From NCBI GenBank assembly GCA_001247695.2, contig LGRX02009818.1:48276-112275 (forward strand): 64,000 bases of DNA, in the 5' to 3' direction. The stretch's first letter is position 1, and every line of letters starts with the position of its first letter. The notes below the pieces were generated by a model that was not told the origin of the DNA, did no database searches, and saw only the letters and a program-made list of their open reading frames with translations. Position numbers and translations under genes: made by a program. Positions 10,518-21,740 of the stretch are shown in pieces. Source of the stretch: Cymbomonas tetramitiformis. Lineage: Eukaryota > Chlorophyta > Pyramimonadophyceae > Pyramimonadales > Pyramimonadaceae.

Positions 10518-11623
10518 GGGATAAGTCTAGATTGGGTGTAGACATTTCATTATAATTCAGATTGGGTGTAGGCACTTCATTTTAATCTAGATTGGGTGTA
10601 GGCACTTAATTTTAATCCAGATTGGGTGTAGACATTTCATTTAATCCAGATTGGGTGTAGGCACTTCATTTTAATCTAGATTGGGTGTAGACATTTCATT
10701 TTAATCTAGATTGGGCGTAGACTTCATTTTAACATACCTTGATGCCTGGAGGGCATTACATTTTACATTGATAATATTGCATGTGAACATTATTATGTAA
10801 ATTCGACCGTTAGATATCAACATCTGACCACAATGAACATATCTACCGGTTGGATTTGCGAAATAATGTTTTTTTAAGCATCAAACAACAAAAACCATCG
10901 ATTAAGAACATTTTTTTGCTAGTCACCGCATACAAAAAACATTATTTCACAATTTCAACCGATAGATATGTTCATTGTGGTTAGATGACGATATCTACCG
11001 GTTGAATTTGCGAAATGATGTTTTGTTTTGCAACAAATAACAACAGACATCGGTTCCGAACAGTTTTTCGCTAGTAATCGCATACAAAAAACATTATTTC
11101 GCAATTTCAACCGTTAGATATGTTCATTGTGGTTAGATGTCGATATCTACCGGTTGAATTTGCGAAATGATGTTTTGTTTTGCAACAAATAACAACAAAC
11201 ATCGGTTCCGAACAGTTTTTCGCTAGTAATCGCATACAAAAACATTATTTCGCAAATTCAACCGTTAGATATATTCATTGTGGTCGGATGTTGATATCTA
11301 CCGGTTGAATCGTTCGCGAAATAATGTTTTATTTTTTTTTGCAACAAATAACAAAGGAAATTGCAACCCGTACCCCCTATATCTGTGTCTACACCCAATG
11401 GCACATTAAAATGAAGTGTCTACACCCAATCTAGACCAAAATGAAATGCCTACACCCAATCTAGATTAAAATGAAGTGCCTACACCCAATCTAGATTAAG
11501 AATGAAGTGCCTACACCCAATCTAAATTAGATGAAGTGCCTACACCCAATCTAGATTAAATTGAAGTGCCTACACCCAATCTGGATTATAATGAAATGTC
11601 TACACCCAATCTAGACTTATCCC
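10518..11623. mobile_element. Foldback/Mutator-type non-autonomous element with 9-bp TSD
   Basis: The ends are long inverted repeats starting GGGATAAGTCTAGATTGGG, each built of 7-8 tandem 30-bp units (core ATTGGGTGTAGRCAYTTCAT; left 10524-10740, right 11385-11623). A perfect 9-bp duplication TTTTATTTA flanks it (10509-10517, 11624-11632). Nine-base duplications are typical of Mutator-like and Foldback elements. The centre (about 10800-11345) is a 152-bp direct repeat of about three and a third copies, with CTACCGGTTG at 10843, 10995, 11147 and 11298. No ORF is present. Confidence 0.85.
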
Positions 11624-11741
11624 TTTTATTTAATAATAAGAAAACGGGAGTATGGGGAGAGATTTGGGGAGCGGGGACGTCTCTGTCGAACCAACGACTA
11701 TCGAGTCAGCCCATGCATTAACTAGTCAGCAGAGTTCAGCC

Positions 11742-12452
11742 CAAGGGTCGGAATCGATTGTTGGGACAATTATGATTAACCGATTAAACACTATTATCAC
11801 AATTACAATCGATTGCCACTTTCAATAATTACAAACACAATAGGTTATGGACCTTGGAACAATCACAATCGAATCGATTTCTGATGGGTCGCAATCAGGA
11901 ATCGAATCGATTGCAGAAAAAAATGAAACACCAATCGAATAGGTTACAATGTTTCATAACACCAACTACAATGGGTTTTCACGATTGGCAAATAACATGA
12001 TTATGAAATTGTCGTTTGTACCACATCCATAACACGATTTCAGATCTTGATTTTGCCGCATCCATGACTAGAAACCGGAAATGCATCGCTAGACCAAAGG
12101 CATCAAACGGTGAGCCTGTCCGGTATCGATCCGGCGACCTTCTGTCAGCAAGACTATCGCTATACCATTGAGCTTCTGAGGCTTAATACCGGCTGGTGTA
12201 CGCGACGATATATAACCGGTTATACAATAGGTTACAACTTCTAACAATTCGGTACACAATAGGTTAGCAACAAACAAGAACACCAATCGAATAGGTTGTG
12301 ACTTCTAACAATTAGTAAAAAAATGGGTTGGCAAAAAGTGATAACACTAATCGAATAGGTTTACAATCCAAACAATTAGTTTACAACCGATTGTCAAAAT
12401 CACACGATTAGTTTGTAAGAGGTTACGATTTTCAAACCGATTCCGACCCTTG
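11742..12452. mobile_element. hAT-type MITE
   Basis: The terminal inverted repeat begins CAAGGGTCGGAATCG (11742 onward and, inverted, ending at 12452). The flanks are an 8-bp duplication with one mismatch: GTTCAGCC (11734-11741) and GTTCAACC (12453-12460). An 8-bp duplication with CARGGG-type ends is the hAT signature. The interior has many copies of AATCGAATAGGTTACAA-like subterminal motifs in both orientations, which in hAT elements usually bind transposase. There is no transposase ORF. Confidence 0.8.
12108..12185 (-). pseudogene. tRNA-like sequence (degenerate tRNA or SINE head) inside the hAT MITE
   Basis: On the minus strand, AGCTCAATGGTATAG (12160-12175) fits the tRNA D-arm/box A, and GGATCGATACC (12122-12132) fits box B, at roughly normal spacing. 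The T-arm can form CCGG/CCGG around a 7-base loop. The acceptor ends pair over five bases (AGCCT with AGGCT). The D-stem and anticodon stem are broken, so no anticodon can be assigned. It is a pseudo-tRNA or the RNA-polymerase-III head of a SINE. Confidence 0.5.
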
Positions 12453-12615
12453 GTTCAACCAACCCCTTGCGCTAATTGTTTATACAGTCAGCCAAACGAC
12501 TATACAGTCACTAGGCATCGACCTACCACAGCAGTTCATGCTGCCTGGTTAATCATAATGCTCATCTCGCCAAACTAGCCTAAGACATTCGATTGACTAC
12601 AATACTATAGTTTAC

Positions 12616-13095
12616 CTATGGAATAAGAATCCGTACAGGCTCGGACTCCTCCAGCTCAGACACGTTATAGCACTGATCCGTTCTCGCTGAGAATATCACG
12701 CTGCCCTTCGAGTATACATGCAACTCCTCAAACTTCGTCGTCAGACTCCACCACGCAGCATTTGGCTTGTACGGCACCACAAGCATAAACTTCGTGTTCA
12801 CGGGGTCCTTAGGAAAGTCCATGAGTATCTTGGTCAGCAGTCTCTCAATGAACATATCGTCGTACGGTGGATTACCCCAGAAGCTTCGTCCCGTCAGACA
12901 ATGAAGAAACACCGAGTTCACCAACGAGTAGTACTCGCTCACCTGCCGATTGTGCTCGTCAGCACACATATCCAGATGAAAGGGCCCCTTCTCAATGTTC
13001 CACCTCTGGAACTCGGTGAACTTCCAGTTGCATTTGTCCCTCACCGGACTACTCTTCTTCTTGCCGCACTCCACCCCCGGCATGACACGCGACAC
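12616..13095 (-). CDS. Dam-like N6-adenine methyltransferase domain protein (NPPY motif)
   Basis: A 155-aa frame from the ATG at 13083 (open back to a GTG at 13095). After a basic start it reads GPFHLDMCADEHN, then a gap, then FWGNPPYDDMFI, then FMLVVPYKPNAAWW and FEELHVY. The spacing of LDxCAxxxN, NPPY and a later VxPxxxxxxWW matches phage-type Dam/DNA adenine methylase domains, where NPPY is the catalytic motif. In algal and DIRS/gypsy-type elements such domains occur inside transposon polyproteins, so this is probably a detached transposon piece. No RT or recombinase is adjacent. Being about 155 aa with NPPY intact, it could still be a functional small enzyme. Confidence 0.55.
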   Translation of the reverse strand: MSRVMPGVECGKKKSSPVRDKCNWKFTEFQRWNIEKGPFHLDMCADEHNRQVSEYYSLVNSVFLHCLTGRSFWGNPPYDDMFIERLLTKILMDFPKDPVNTKFMLVVPYKPNAAWWSLTTKFEELHVYSKGSVIFSARTDQCYNVSELEESEPVRILIP

Positions 13096-13334
13096 GATCC
13101 GACACGACGGTTAAACGATGCACGTTAGAGCTCTATCGTTATCTGAACTTTGAAATCCTTGAAGTTCATAAAAAAACGGGGTTCCGTCTACCGTGTCACT
13201 CGGCAGTATCTGGGTATTGATTTACAGAACGATCAATTCCCCACAGAATTCCCACTGTAAAGTCGCGTTATAGTATGTTTCGAAGTTGTAAGTTATCCTG
13301 TAAGGCCTTCGGGCTACCAAGCTAGCTTTGAAAG

Positions 13335-13874
13335 ATGGGCGCAAGTACGAAAAAGCGCCCTAGTCCGACAACTAAGTGCTCTCCAGTTTACTCTGCCTCA
13401 CCCTTTCTGAAGGATGATCCGACGCAGCTTGCTCCCGGGTCGCCGAGATATGCGGGCAGTGTTCAAAACCAAACTCCCGAAAGTGACGTTGCAGTAACCA
13501 GGAGTGAGAAGAGAGTGCGCATTCATCCGGGAAAAAGTCGCGCACAGAGCATGGCATCTGTGTGCTATGCGATTTTCTTTTTCTTTTTCAGCATGGCAAC
13601 GTTCGGTCTTTTTGTGACAAGTCTTGTTGCGCTCGATGCTGTACCTGGGCTCCAAGGTCAGCAAGGAAGTCCATGTGGCGTTAATTCTCACGCAGCATCC
13701 TTCGCGCTACCCAATCGCAACCAAAGCTCCACGTCGTTCACTGGCAGCCTCACCAACTTCGACCCTTTCACCTTGTCTACTACTGCGACATTGAGAGGCA
13801 CGATCATCCGTGAGAGTCTCATAGGTGAACTTCTTAGTTTTCGTCGCAAGCGCGATTCTTTCTTACTCGAGTAG
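13335..13874 (+). CDS. Hypothetical one-pass membrane protein, 179 aa
   Basis: ATG-initiated. The first 75 residues are polar and basic. A strong hydrophobic stretch (about residues 77-100, containing AIFFFFFSMATFGLFVTSLV) follows, then a Ser/Thr-rich tail with NQS sequons and a basic end. The layout suggests a signal-anchor protein with its tail outside. A GTGAGT donor at about 13972 downstream suggests the gene could continue in further exons. I recognise no family. It could be a chance ORF, but the clean TM segment argues somewhat against that. Confidence 0.35.
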   Translation: MGASTKKRPSPTTKCSPVYSASPFLKDDPTQLAPGSPRYAGSVQNQTPESDVAVTRSEKRVRIHPGKSRAQSMASVCYAIFFFFFSMATFGLFVTSLVALDAVPGLQGQQGSPCGVNSHAASFALPNRNQSSTSFTGSLTNFDPFTLSTTATLRGTIIRESLIGELLSFRRKRDSFLLE

Positions 13875-15018
13875 GCCTTGAGTGGTGCCTTGCAACTTTG
13901 GGTGTGCAGCGGAATCAACAACTTTAGGTTTTCGCCCGGGTGGAAAGTGTGCACAACGTCTTGGAAGTTCAGGTGAGTTGCTCATTTAACATCATATTCT
14001 TGCTGCCTTTATAGTTGAATAGACCCGCACTGCGTATGCTACAGGGAATTTAGGCTTCAATCCAATCAGTACATTTACACTGAGGGGCAAGTCTCTGAGG
14101 GATTCCTCAACCATGCAGTTCATTGAATTAAGGCTCCTTGTGTTTGGCACTTCCTGCATATTGCATAGCAACCCTTGAAGTGGAATAACCCTTTCGTGCA
14201 CCGGTGTGCTTTGATGTGAGACTAGGAGATCACACAAAATCCCGAGACGACATGGGCACCTGTGGACATTTAATTTGGCTAATATATTTTCAGATTGATA
14301 TTTCCGGTGACGCAGCAGCATTAATATCGCTTCAAGCGGTGGAGTAGCATACCATTACATGCGCTTGAACCATGTATACCTTAGTAGTTGAATAGAGCCA
14401 CGTATGGACATGAATTCACTGAGACTAGTTGCAGAGCTCTGAGGTGCCACCAGAGTATGATCCGGGACATAAAGTTGCCTAAACATGCTTGGAAACATCG
14501 TGTAAAATAGGTCCTATGCGTTGAAATTGTTGGAAACAAATGGTCACGTGCATATAGTTCGGCTCTATTTTAGGATGGATTGAATTGGAAAACGGCTATT
14601 CATCAATTTTTGGAAGCCATGGAAGTTGAATTGTTCAATATGACGTGCCACAGAGTTGTGGTGAAGGGGGAGCACTCCTAATGCCACACAGTTGTGGGGG
14701 GCACTACTAATGCCACAAAGTTGTGGGGGACACTACAGTAAACACTCGATTTTAAGAAAACAGGAATTTTAGTTCAGCCTAGCAAATTTCTTATTTATAT
14801 AGAGATCTTAAATATGGAGTGTTATGTGTTAAATATTGTGAAGAAATCAAAAAAGCTGGCTACTTTCTTATTGGTGGGTTTTCTTATTACTGAGTGATTA
14901 CTGTACTAATGACACAAAGCCGTGGGGTCGGGGAGCACTAAAGTTTCAGAGTTATTGGGGGGGCGGGGGGGTTGGTAATTGTTTACTTATCAATCTTATT
15001 GGAAAGGGCTTTGCAATA
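13875..15018. other. No gene recognised; short GCCACA...TTGTGG repeats
   Basis: 14648-14735 and 14905-14960 hold degenerate copies of a roughly 34-bp unit containing TGCCACAnAGTTGTGGGGG. G-rich runs occur at 14955-14975. No open frame stands out. Confidence 0.4.
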
Positions 15019-15418
15019 TTATTCACGTTGTGCACTCGACTCGCACGCCCTTTTGATCCCTCCTTTATGGCAAAGTGTGGAGGAGACCAGAGTTATAATC
15101 CGGGGCCTCCAAGAACACACCAAGGAGCTTGGGGCGGGCATGCCCTATTCGAATGGGCCAAGCAAGAGGCTGAGACCATTCCTACGTGCAGTGTCGGAAA
15201 TGCACCTCCATTTGCATTGGATCGTGATCGGTGGCCAGACTTTATCAGAAGGTCACCTAATCCAACTTTCTACAATAGTGGGATTAATACGGCTAGTCAC
15301 AGCGCTACATCCGCGTGAGTGCGATGCACCATACCTCCCTTTCGCGTATGAGTTGTGATAATAATGATATAAAATACATACAATTTTACATTTCTCAATC
15401 ATCGGTAATGTATCGCAG

Positions 15419-17900
15419 GAAACGCCACGGGCATCAAGGCGCATTTCAGTAAGGGCTTTGCCACGGTGGCATTCTTGGTGTACGAGACCTTTTGGCATCA
15501 TCTAGTCCCCCGGATGCAGTGTCCTGATTGCAAGTCTTGTGATCGGGTTCGTCATGACGGTTGGTGTGATGGATTGCGCCGGGTCGCATCTACCCAAGGG
15601 ACTTTTTCCTGTATGGTAGGAGATATTAATGTAAGAAGTGCCCCTCTAATGGAGAAAAATGTCGAAAATTCAATTGCTATGACGACGATGTAATTCAGGC
15701 ACTCCCTGTGATAATACGTGAGCAACTTCCCTTTGTTTGCACCTCCGGGGGCGCGATGGCGAGAACCGATATGGATATGGTACGGCACATGTCTTTATTC
15801 CATTCATTTGTTTTCATGATGATCAACACATATCTTATATCCTAAAGTCAAGTTTGACTATCATGGCGTCTTGACTATCATGGCGTTCTATAGATGGAGC
15901 GAGACCTTATAAACGGCAAGTCTATCAAGGACGTGGAAGATTGCTTTGCTGAATTGAATCACCGTCGGTGAGGTTATCCCTCCATGCAAACACGCAAATA
16001 TATACGCATACTCATCATGCCATCCACATGGCGCATGATCATGTGTGACCTCAAAAATGTTTTGCTCGAGGGGGGGGCACAACCGCCCCTCAGCTCCACT
16101 AGCTCTCGGCGGCAGACACCGCGATACACGCTTCATTGGCGTTGGCGCCAGGACACCTCCCCGGTGACCACGCATTAGCAGCAGCCACCGCCAGACATGC
16201 CTTTGGCGTTGGCGCCAGGACACCTCCCCGGTGACCACCCCTCAGTAGCAGCCACAACCAGACACGCCTCACACGCGCTTGCGCCAAGACACCTCCCCGG
16301 TGACTAGCCCTCAGCAGAACCCACCGCCATACACACCTCACACCCGCTTGCGCCTGGACACCTCCGTCCCCGGTGACCAACCCTCAGCAGCAGCCATAGC
16401 CAGACACGCCTCACACACGCTGATGCCAGGACACCTCCCTGGTGACCAGCCCTCAACAGCAACCACCGCCATACACGCCTCACACACGCTGGGGTCAGGA
16501 CACCTCCCCGGTGACCAGCCCTCATCACGAGCCACCGCCATACACGCCTCACGCACACACGTTGGGGCTAGGACACCTCCTTGGTGACCAACACTCGGCG
16601 CAAGCCACAGCCAGGCACGCCTCACACGCACTTCCGCCTGGACACCTCCTCGGTGACCAGCCCTCGGCTGTTGCTACCGCCATATTGCTGAGCTGGCGTG
16701 AGGGATTCACCTTATAAATGTTTATCTGACGAGCTCCCTTTTGTTGCGGGCAGATTCCATCGAATTTATCTCATCTACCTCGCTATTCACAAATTTTACA
16801 ACAGTACTCAACGTCCTTTCAAATTTGAACCGTTCGGTGATTTCAAAGACAAGTCGGGGTTCCATGGTTGGGTGCCGAGTGACAACTATATACGTGATCT
16901 TTTCGTTAGCCTTCAAATGCGCAAGCGCCTTTGGTACAATAAATTCTTTTGCTCCATCAAAGGTCGTTTCTTACGGTAATGCCATTCTTTCTCAATTTAT
17001 TACACATATTTTTAGTTGTGGCTCGTGCCCCATATGCCGCTCTCATCCGCGGCATGCCTTTTGAGTGACAATGTGCGTACACATCGGGACACTTCTCCGG
17101 AATTTCCGGAGCTCGATAGCAAGTGAATGATGTGTGTGTGTGTGTATGCTTATCCTTGCGACTCCTGGAGATTCACTAACCCACAGTCAGGTGAGCTTGC
17201 CACTATTGTGCTGATCGTCTCACACATACACACATCGGTTCTACTAATGTACCATTGCGTGGATTGCATGACTCGATTAGGAATTGACATATGAACAGGG
17301 AAGATATCTTCCTGGGATTGGCCGGCCCGGGGCCGTGTCACGGAGGCCCGGGCCGAAGGCGGGCCGAAGGAAAAGTTGCGGATGGGCCGAGTCGCATTGA
17401 GGGGAAAATCGATAAATTTCCAAAATTTTATCAATTTTTGACAAATTGTCATACTTAAAATTAAAAATTTGCGCCTGCGTAAATTCCCAATGCGGGCCGA
17501 GTCACCTCCGCGGAAGATATCTACCCTGCATATGAATGCTCTTGCAACTTGCAGGGAAGTTGAATGTCACAGCGATGTTTACAGAGTGGGAACGGCAAGT
17601 GACATCCCGTGAGGCTCCGCCAAATGTCTATCCCACGAATGCAAGATTCTTGGAGAGGTTTAGCCAAGAAGTCGCAAGGAATGTCATGAGAAGGGCATCA
17701 CCTTTTCAACGATCTCCTAGAACTCCCACGGGCAGCTCAACGGCATCGTTACAACAACTTGGAGTGCCGCCTATCCCTTCGTTCACATCCCCAACGCTAC
17801 AAAGCGCCATCCCACATCCCCCCACCTTCCATCAAGCTTCCCAAACATATCACTCGCCGTATCCTACTCCGTCAAACCCAAATTTCCTCACAGCACAAGA
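15419..17900 (+). CDS. DUF6729-type transposon protein gene, multi-exon fragment
   Basis: Consecutive exons with matching GT-AG borders and matching phases: 15419-15615, 15699-15779, 15894-15967, 16754-16975. They encode a zinc-ribbon-like segment (MQCPDCKSCDRVRHDGWCD), then LPVIIREQLPFVCTSGGA, ERDLINGKSIKDVEDCFAEL, and FEPFGDFKDKSGFHGWVPS. The order Cys pairs / GW / LPxxxxxxFPFxLT / xxFGxFxDxxGYxGxxPS is what I recall for DUF6729 proteins of algal and fungal transposons. An upstream exon ending at 15314 is likely, but its frame is ambiguous. A last exon starting near 17555 (GKLNVTAMFTEWERQV) runs into an LTR at 17901. Intermediate exons are unresolved, so completeness is doubtful. Confidence 0.55.
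16100..16690 (+). repeat. About 70-bp minisatellite, eight copies, inside an intron
   Basis: The unit contains GGACACCTCCCCGGTGACC; copies start near 16149, 16218, 16289, 16358, 16430, 16499, 16570 and 16641. All lie in the intron 15968-16753 of the DUF6729 gene. The long open frames here on both strands are by-products of the repeat. Confidence 0.9.
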
Positions 17901-18474
17901 TGTCAGGGTTATGACCGATGACACATGTGTCATACATGCCATACATGTCATACGTGTCATACCTGTCAGACATGTCATACCATGTCATGTCATGTCATGT
18001 CGAGTCATGTCATATATTATAATGACAGACAGTCGTCAGTACGGTCGACTATGACATGTACAATCATATCATCTGTCATTTACTCAAGGTGAGACTTGAG
18101 TGACACCTGTCATCGAGAGGCCAGTATTCTGGACTCGAGATGGCAAAGCAAGATTGAACCTTGAAGAACCAAATGGTTCGGAGAGAACTCATCTTCGCTT
18201 CAAGCATGTTCTGAACAAGCATGTGAGTATCATATGGCTTATTCGTTCAGCCGATACTGATTGTTCAACCAATGCCTTGGGTTCACAACCCGATAGCGGT
18301 GGCATCTATGAGATGCAGGGCATTGCGTATAGATGAGGTAGCGTTGGGCTACAGCAGTAACTTCGGACGAAGCACTGCACTCATCACCCGCTCTTACGCT
18401 GCACGAGTTGTTACTGTTCAATAACATCCGTACTATCATATCATATCCATTCGCTTGCTAGCGAGACCTTAACA
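17901..18474 (+). repeat. 5' LTR of chromovirus copy A
   Basis: Starts TGTCAGGGTTATGACCGATG and ends TTAACA; aligns over its whole length with the LTRs at 31394-32023 and 41656-42279 (opposite strand) but is more diverged and shorter (574 bp). The first 130 bp is an array of ATGTCAT/GTGTCAT motifs. Confidence 0.75.
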
Positions 18475-21400
18475 GTTGGTATTCTAGTCGTCAAGGCGAC
18501 GAACGAGGACAATCTAGTGTGAGTGCAACAGTAGATATCAAATATTGTGTGCGCAGGTTTGCGGAGCGCGAATAATATCAGGCGTCGCAATCGCACATAT
18601 ATCGACATATCTGCATAATATAGACCGCTGCATAATCAACAGCGAGAATTGTGCGCGAAGAGACATCGTCATATTCGCAGTCGCAGATTGTACATATCGT
18701 CACCTATACAGCGCGAGAAGGTGTGCATGCAGCATACATATGCGCAGCGATCACATATACGCGCAGTTACGATTCGCAGTTGTACGAAATTCGCAATATT
18801 GAGACGCGGATAGAAAAATCATCATCAGAATATGATCCGCGCGAAAAATGGCATTTGTATCATATGCTGTTCATATGCGACAAGATGTGCTCATTATTAG
18901 CAGCGCGCACCATCGCGACTTTGATGATCGCAATAAATCGCTTACTGTACACAACGATTACTTTGCAGTTTTTGAAGACGATATCAGTGTTCATGATGTC
19001 ATAAAAATACCGTCATTTCCAATAGTTGCAATAATCACTCGTCAGCGCGCATCATGATATCCTTGACAGAATATTTGTATACCTGGTGGAATTATCATGA
19101 ATGGATGACGCATGATGACAGTATACTATGCAGCATGCCATAAATCTTTGATGCTTGCCGAGATATTATAATCCATTCACTGTCAGATTCGTATACAAAT
19201 CTGCAATCATGAGTGTGTACTGCATACATGCTGTGTGAGCAGCTTACACACACACACACACACACTCAACATGACAGATAAGTGGATGCTCTGCAGCAAC
19301 ATCATAGTGTGTACAATTATTGAGTGTGCGGAGATTATAATACTCGCAGCACCACACACACTTGCAGTATACACCATCATTGAGTATATACTGAGTGCAT
19401 GCAGCAGATGTGCATTACATTACTTGTACATTATATACTGAGCATCTGTATCATTGTGACATGTGCATACATTATGCATACAGCTTGATCACGTTAGCAG
19501 CTGTAATGAATAAACCGGCTTGATCACGATAGCAGCTAGGATATATTGCATCAAATCACAATAAATCAGACATTGCACATAAGCATACTTGCTGTGCATA
19601 TAAACTATATTTGAACCCATATAGTGTAAGGTGCCTGAAGGTGGTCTTTAACACAATAATTAGCTCGATATACTCTGACGCAGGATTTGGGATGAGTATA
19701 TTCGTTCTATTGTGGATCACTGAAAGGATTGCTCACCGGAACTATATGTGAAATATACCAAAGCAACTCATCACTGTGGATGAGAATATGCAGGATTACA
19801 ATCACTACTAAGCTGATATACATCATGTTAGATTTATTCTGTGATTGGTATACAGATCATCCTATATGATAAATCATCTTGGTATATTGTAATACCAGTA
19901 ATCACCTGTATACAAATGTGTGTAGTAGGACAATTCCACACACACACACACACACATGTACTCAATCAGAAAGTACATGAACATAAGTTACTGCTTACAC
20001 AAGTCACTGCAACTTATGTATCATTAAATATGACATTACACCGATTCACAAGTGTAATAAATAATCACTGACACTACTATGTGAGTTGACAATGCACTGG
20101 CTCGAAAGTGTAATGATTAATAATCATATCAACACATAATACATAGTACCATCCAGCTTGATCACGATAGCAGCCGGATGTCAAGTGATGGCGATACATA
20201 AGGGACATAATCAACCAACATGATGTAGGGCTGGATGGAGAAATCTCCAGACCCGAAGGCATCATACAATGCTCAGATAAGCAGCTGGTCACTGCTGGGC
20301 ATTGTCCATTTGTCTCACATATCATCGCTGGAACAACAACAACAACAACATTGCACTGTGACAATTGATTCAGAATTGATCAGCACAATAAGCATGTACA
20401 TTCTCAGATCAGTAACTACATGTTGAACTGATAGAGGTTGTTGTGGACACACACACACACACTATTGTGTTGTGTGAGATTGCTTAGATTTATTATCAAG
20501 CTATGTCCTGATCTATTTGGAAACTAAAGATATCATTTTGATACTCTTTCAGTGCACAGTCATATGCCCAAATAGATCATAGGTTCTGACAAGTTATCAC
20601 TTAAGTGGTTAACGCCCGCTTAAACTTGATACACCTAATTATCATTGGGAAGTGGACCAACTTCCATGGGTTTCAAATCAGTAAAACCCATATATATGTT
20701 CAACCACAGATGTTGACCATCAGATATCTTCACTATTATGCCATGAAAAAAACCATATGCAAAAGTGAGATAGTTCGCATGAGTTCTGTAACTTGCACAT
20801 TCCACACACACCAAGATATATATGCTGAGATATATATATATATATATATTGGCCAAAAAAGGTGGGAAATGGGTAAAAATGCTGTGCGATAAATTTCGAC
20901 CCCATTTTATCACGAATTATGATTTTATACCTATTAAGGTATCTGAAAAACATAATGTGCATGGTTATATCTCGTGTAACACCCTAAATATCAGGTGTGT
21001 AACACCTAGGGGTATACTAAAGTTGTTTTACTAAAATACGTGAAAAACTCACACGTTAGATTTGAAAATGATGTTATGGTCATCATTTTTTTCGTTACCC
21101 TATTTTATTAGCTATTGAAAAATATGCTCAAAATAGTACAGCACCTATAACGCCCTAATATTACCTATATTCACGTGTACAGTTACAAGGGTTTAACATA
21201 CCTCCTAAAAACCACGTGATACACAGTGAAAAATTAAATGCAGTTTTGCTTAAATTTCTTTGCAAAATGTTTATACTGCTTTAATTTAACATATTTTAGG
21301 GTTATTGATGGCAAGTAACACCCTAATATCACTGTGGGAGATAAGGGTCACTGTAACGTTACATACTCTGAAATGCCACCTATATAATAGGAAACACTTC

Positions 21401-21740
21401 GTGTTTGGCATATATGTCATGCTGAAATCAGCACAGTCATGACAATATTTCGGGCTACAACCCAAGAACTGTGGGGCAACAACCCAAGAACTGTAGGGCA
21501 ACAACCCAAAAACTGTAGGGCGACAACCCAAGAACTGTAGGGTTGCAACCCTAAAACTGTATAAGCTGCTTCCTATAAGGACTGCATGCTATATCATGAG
21601 GTATAAAGGCAACTGACAACTGCCTATGTATTCACACTTCCTTGAGGGGGGAAGAAGGTGGATATATGTACATACATCACCTCATTATAATGTACAGATA
21701 TACTACATGTAGTCATGTACAAAAAAATATATATATATAT
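18475..21740 (+). other. Leader of chromovirus copy A, with primer-binding site
   Basis: Directly after the LTR is TTGGTATTCTAGTCG (18476-18490). Copy B has TGGTATTCTAAAAGTCG at the same place, so this is probably the tRNA primer site. The rest is AT-rich non-coding sequence with CA microsatellites (19245-19267, 19937-19955, 20448-20462), a TA run (20828-20848) and a 27-bp array (21452-21560). It parallels the leader of copy B. A pyrimidine tract plus AG abuts the gag ATG in both copies, so much of the leader may be an intron. Confidence 0.55.
21452..21560 (+). repeat. 27-bp tandem array in the leader
   Basis: About four to five copies of a unit containing CAACCCAAGAACTGTAGGG. The same array sits at the matching place of copy B's leader (38570-38655). 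Confidence 0.75.

Noticed and set aside
10524..10740. Regular 30-bp repeats that could suggest a CRISPR array
   Set aside because: Units are contiguous with no unique spacers, occur inverted at the other end, and are bounded by a 9-bp TSD. They are transposon arms in a eukaryotic genome.
12108..12185. A functional tRNA gene
   Set aside because: D-stem and anticodon stem do not pair and no anticodon can be placed.
16279..16717. Protein-coding repeats on both strands in the minisatellite
   Set aside because: Open frames arise because the unit lacks stops; it lies inside an intron of a phased gene model.
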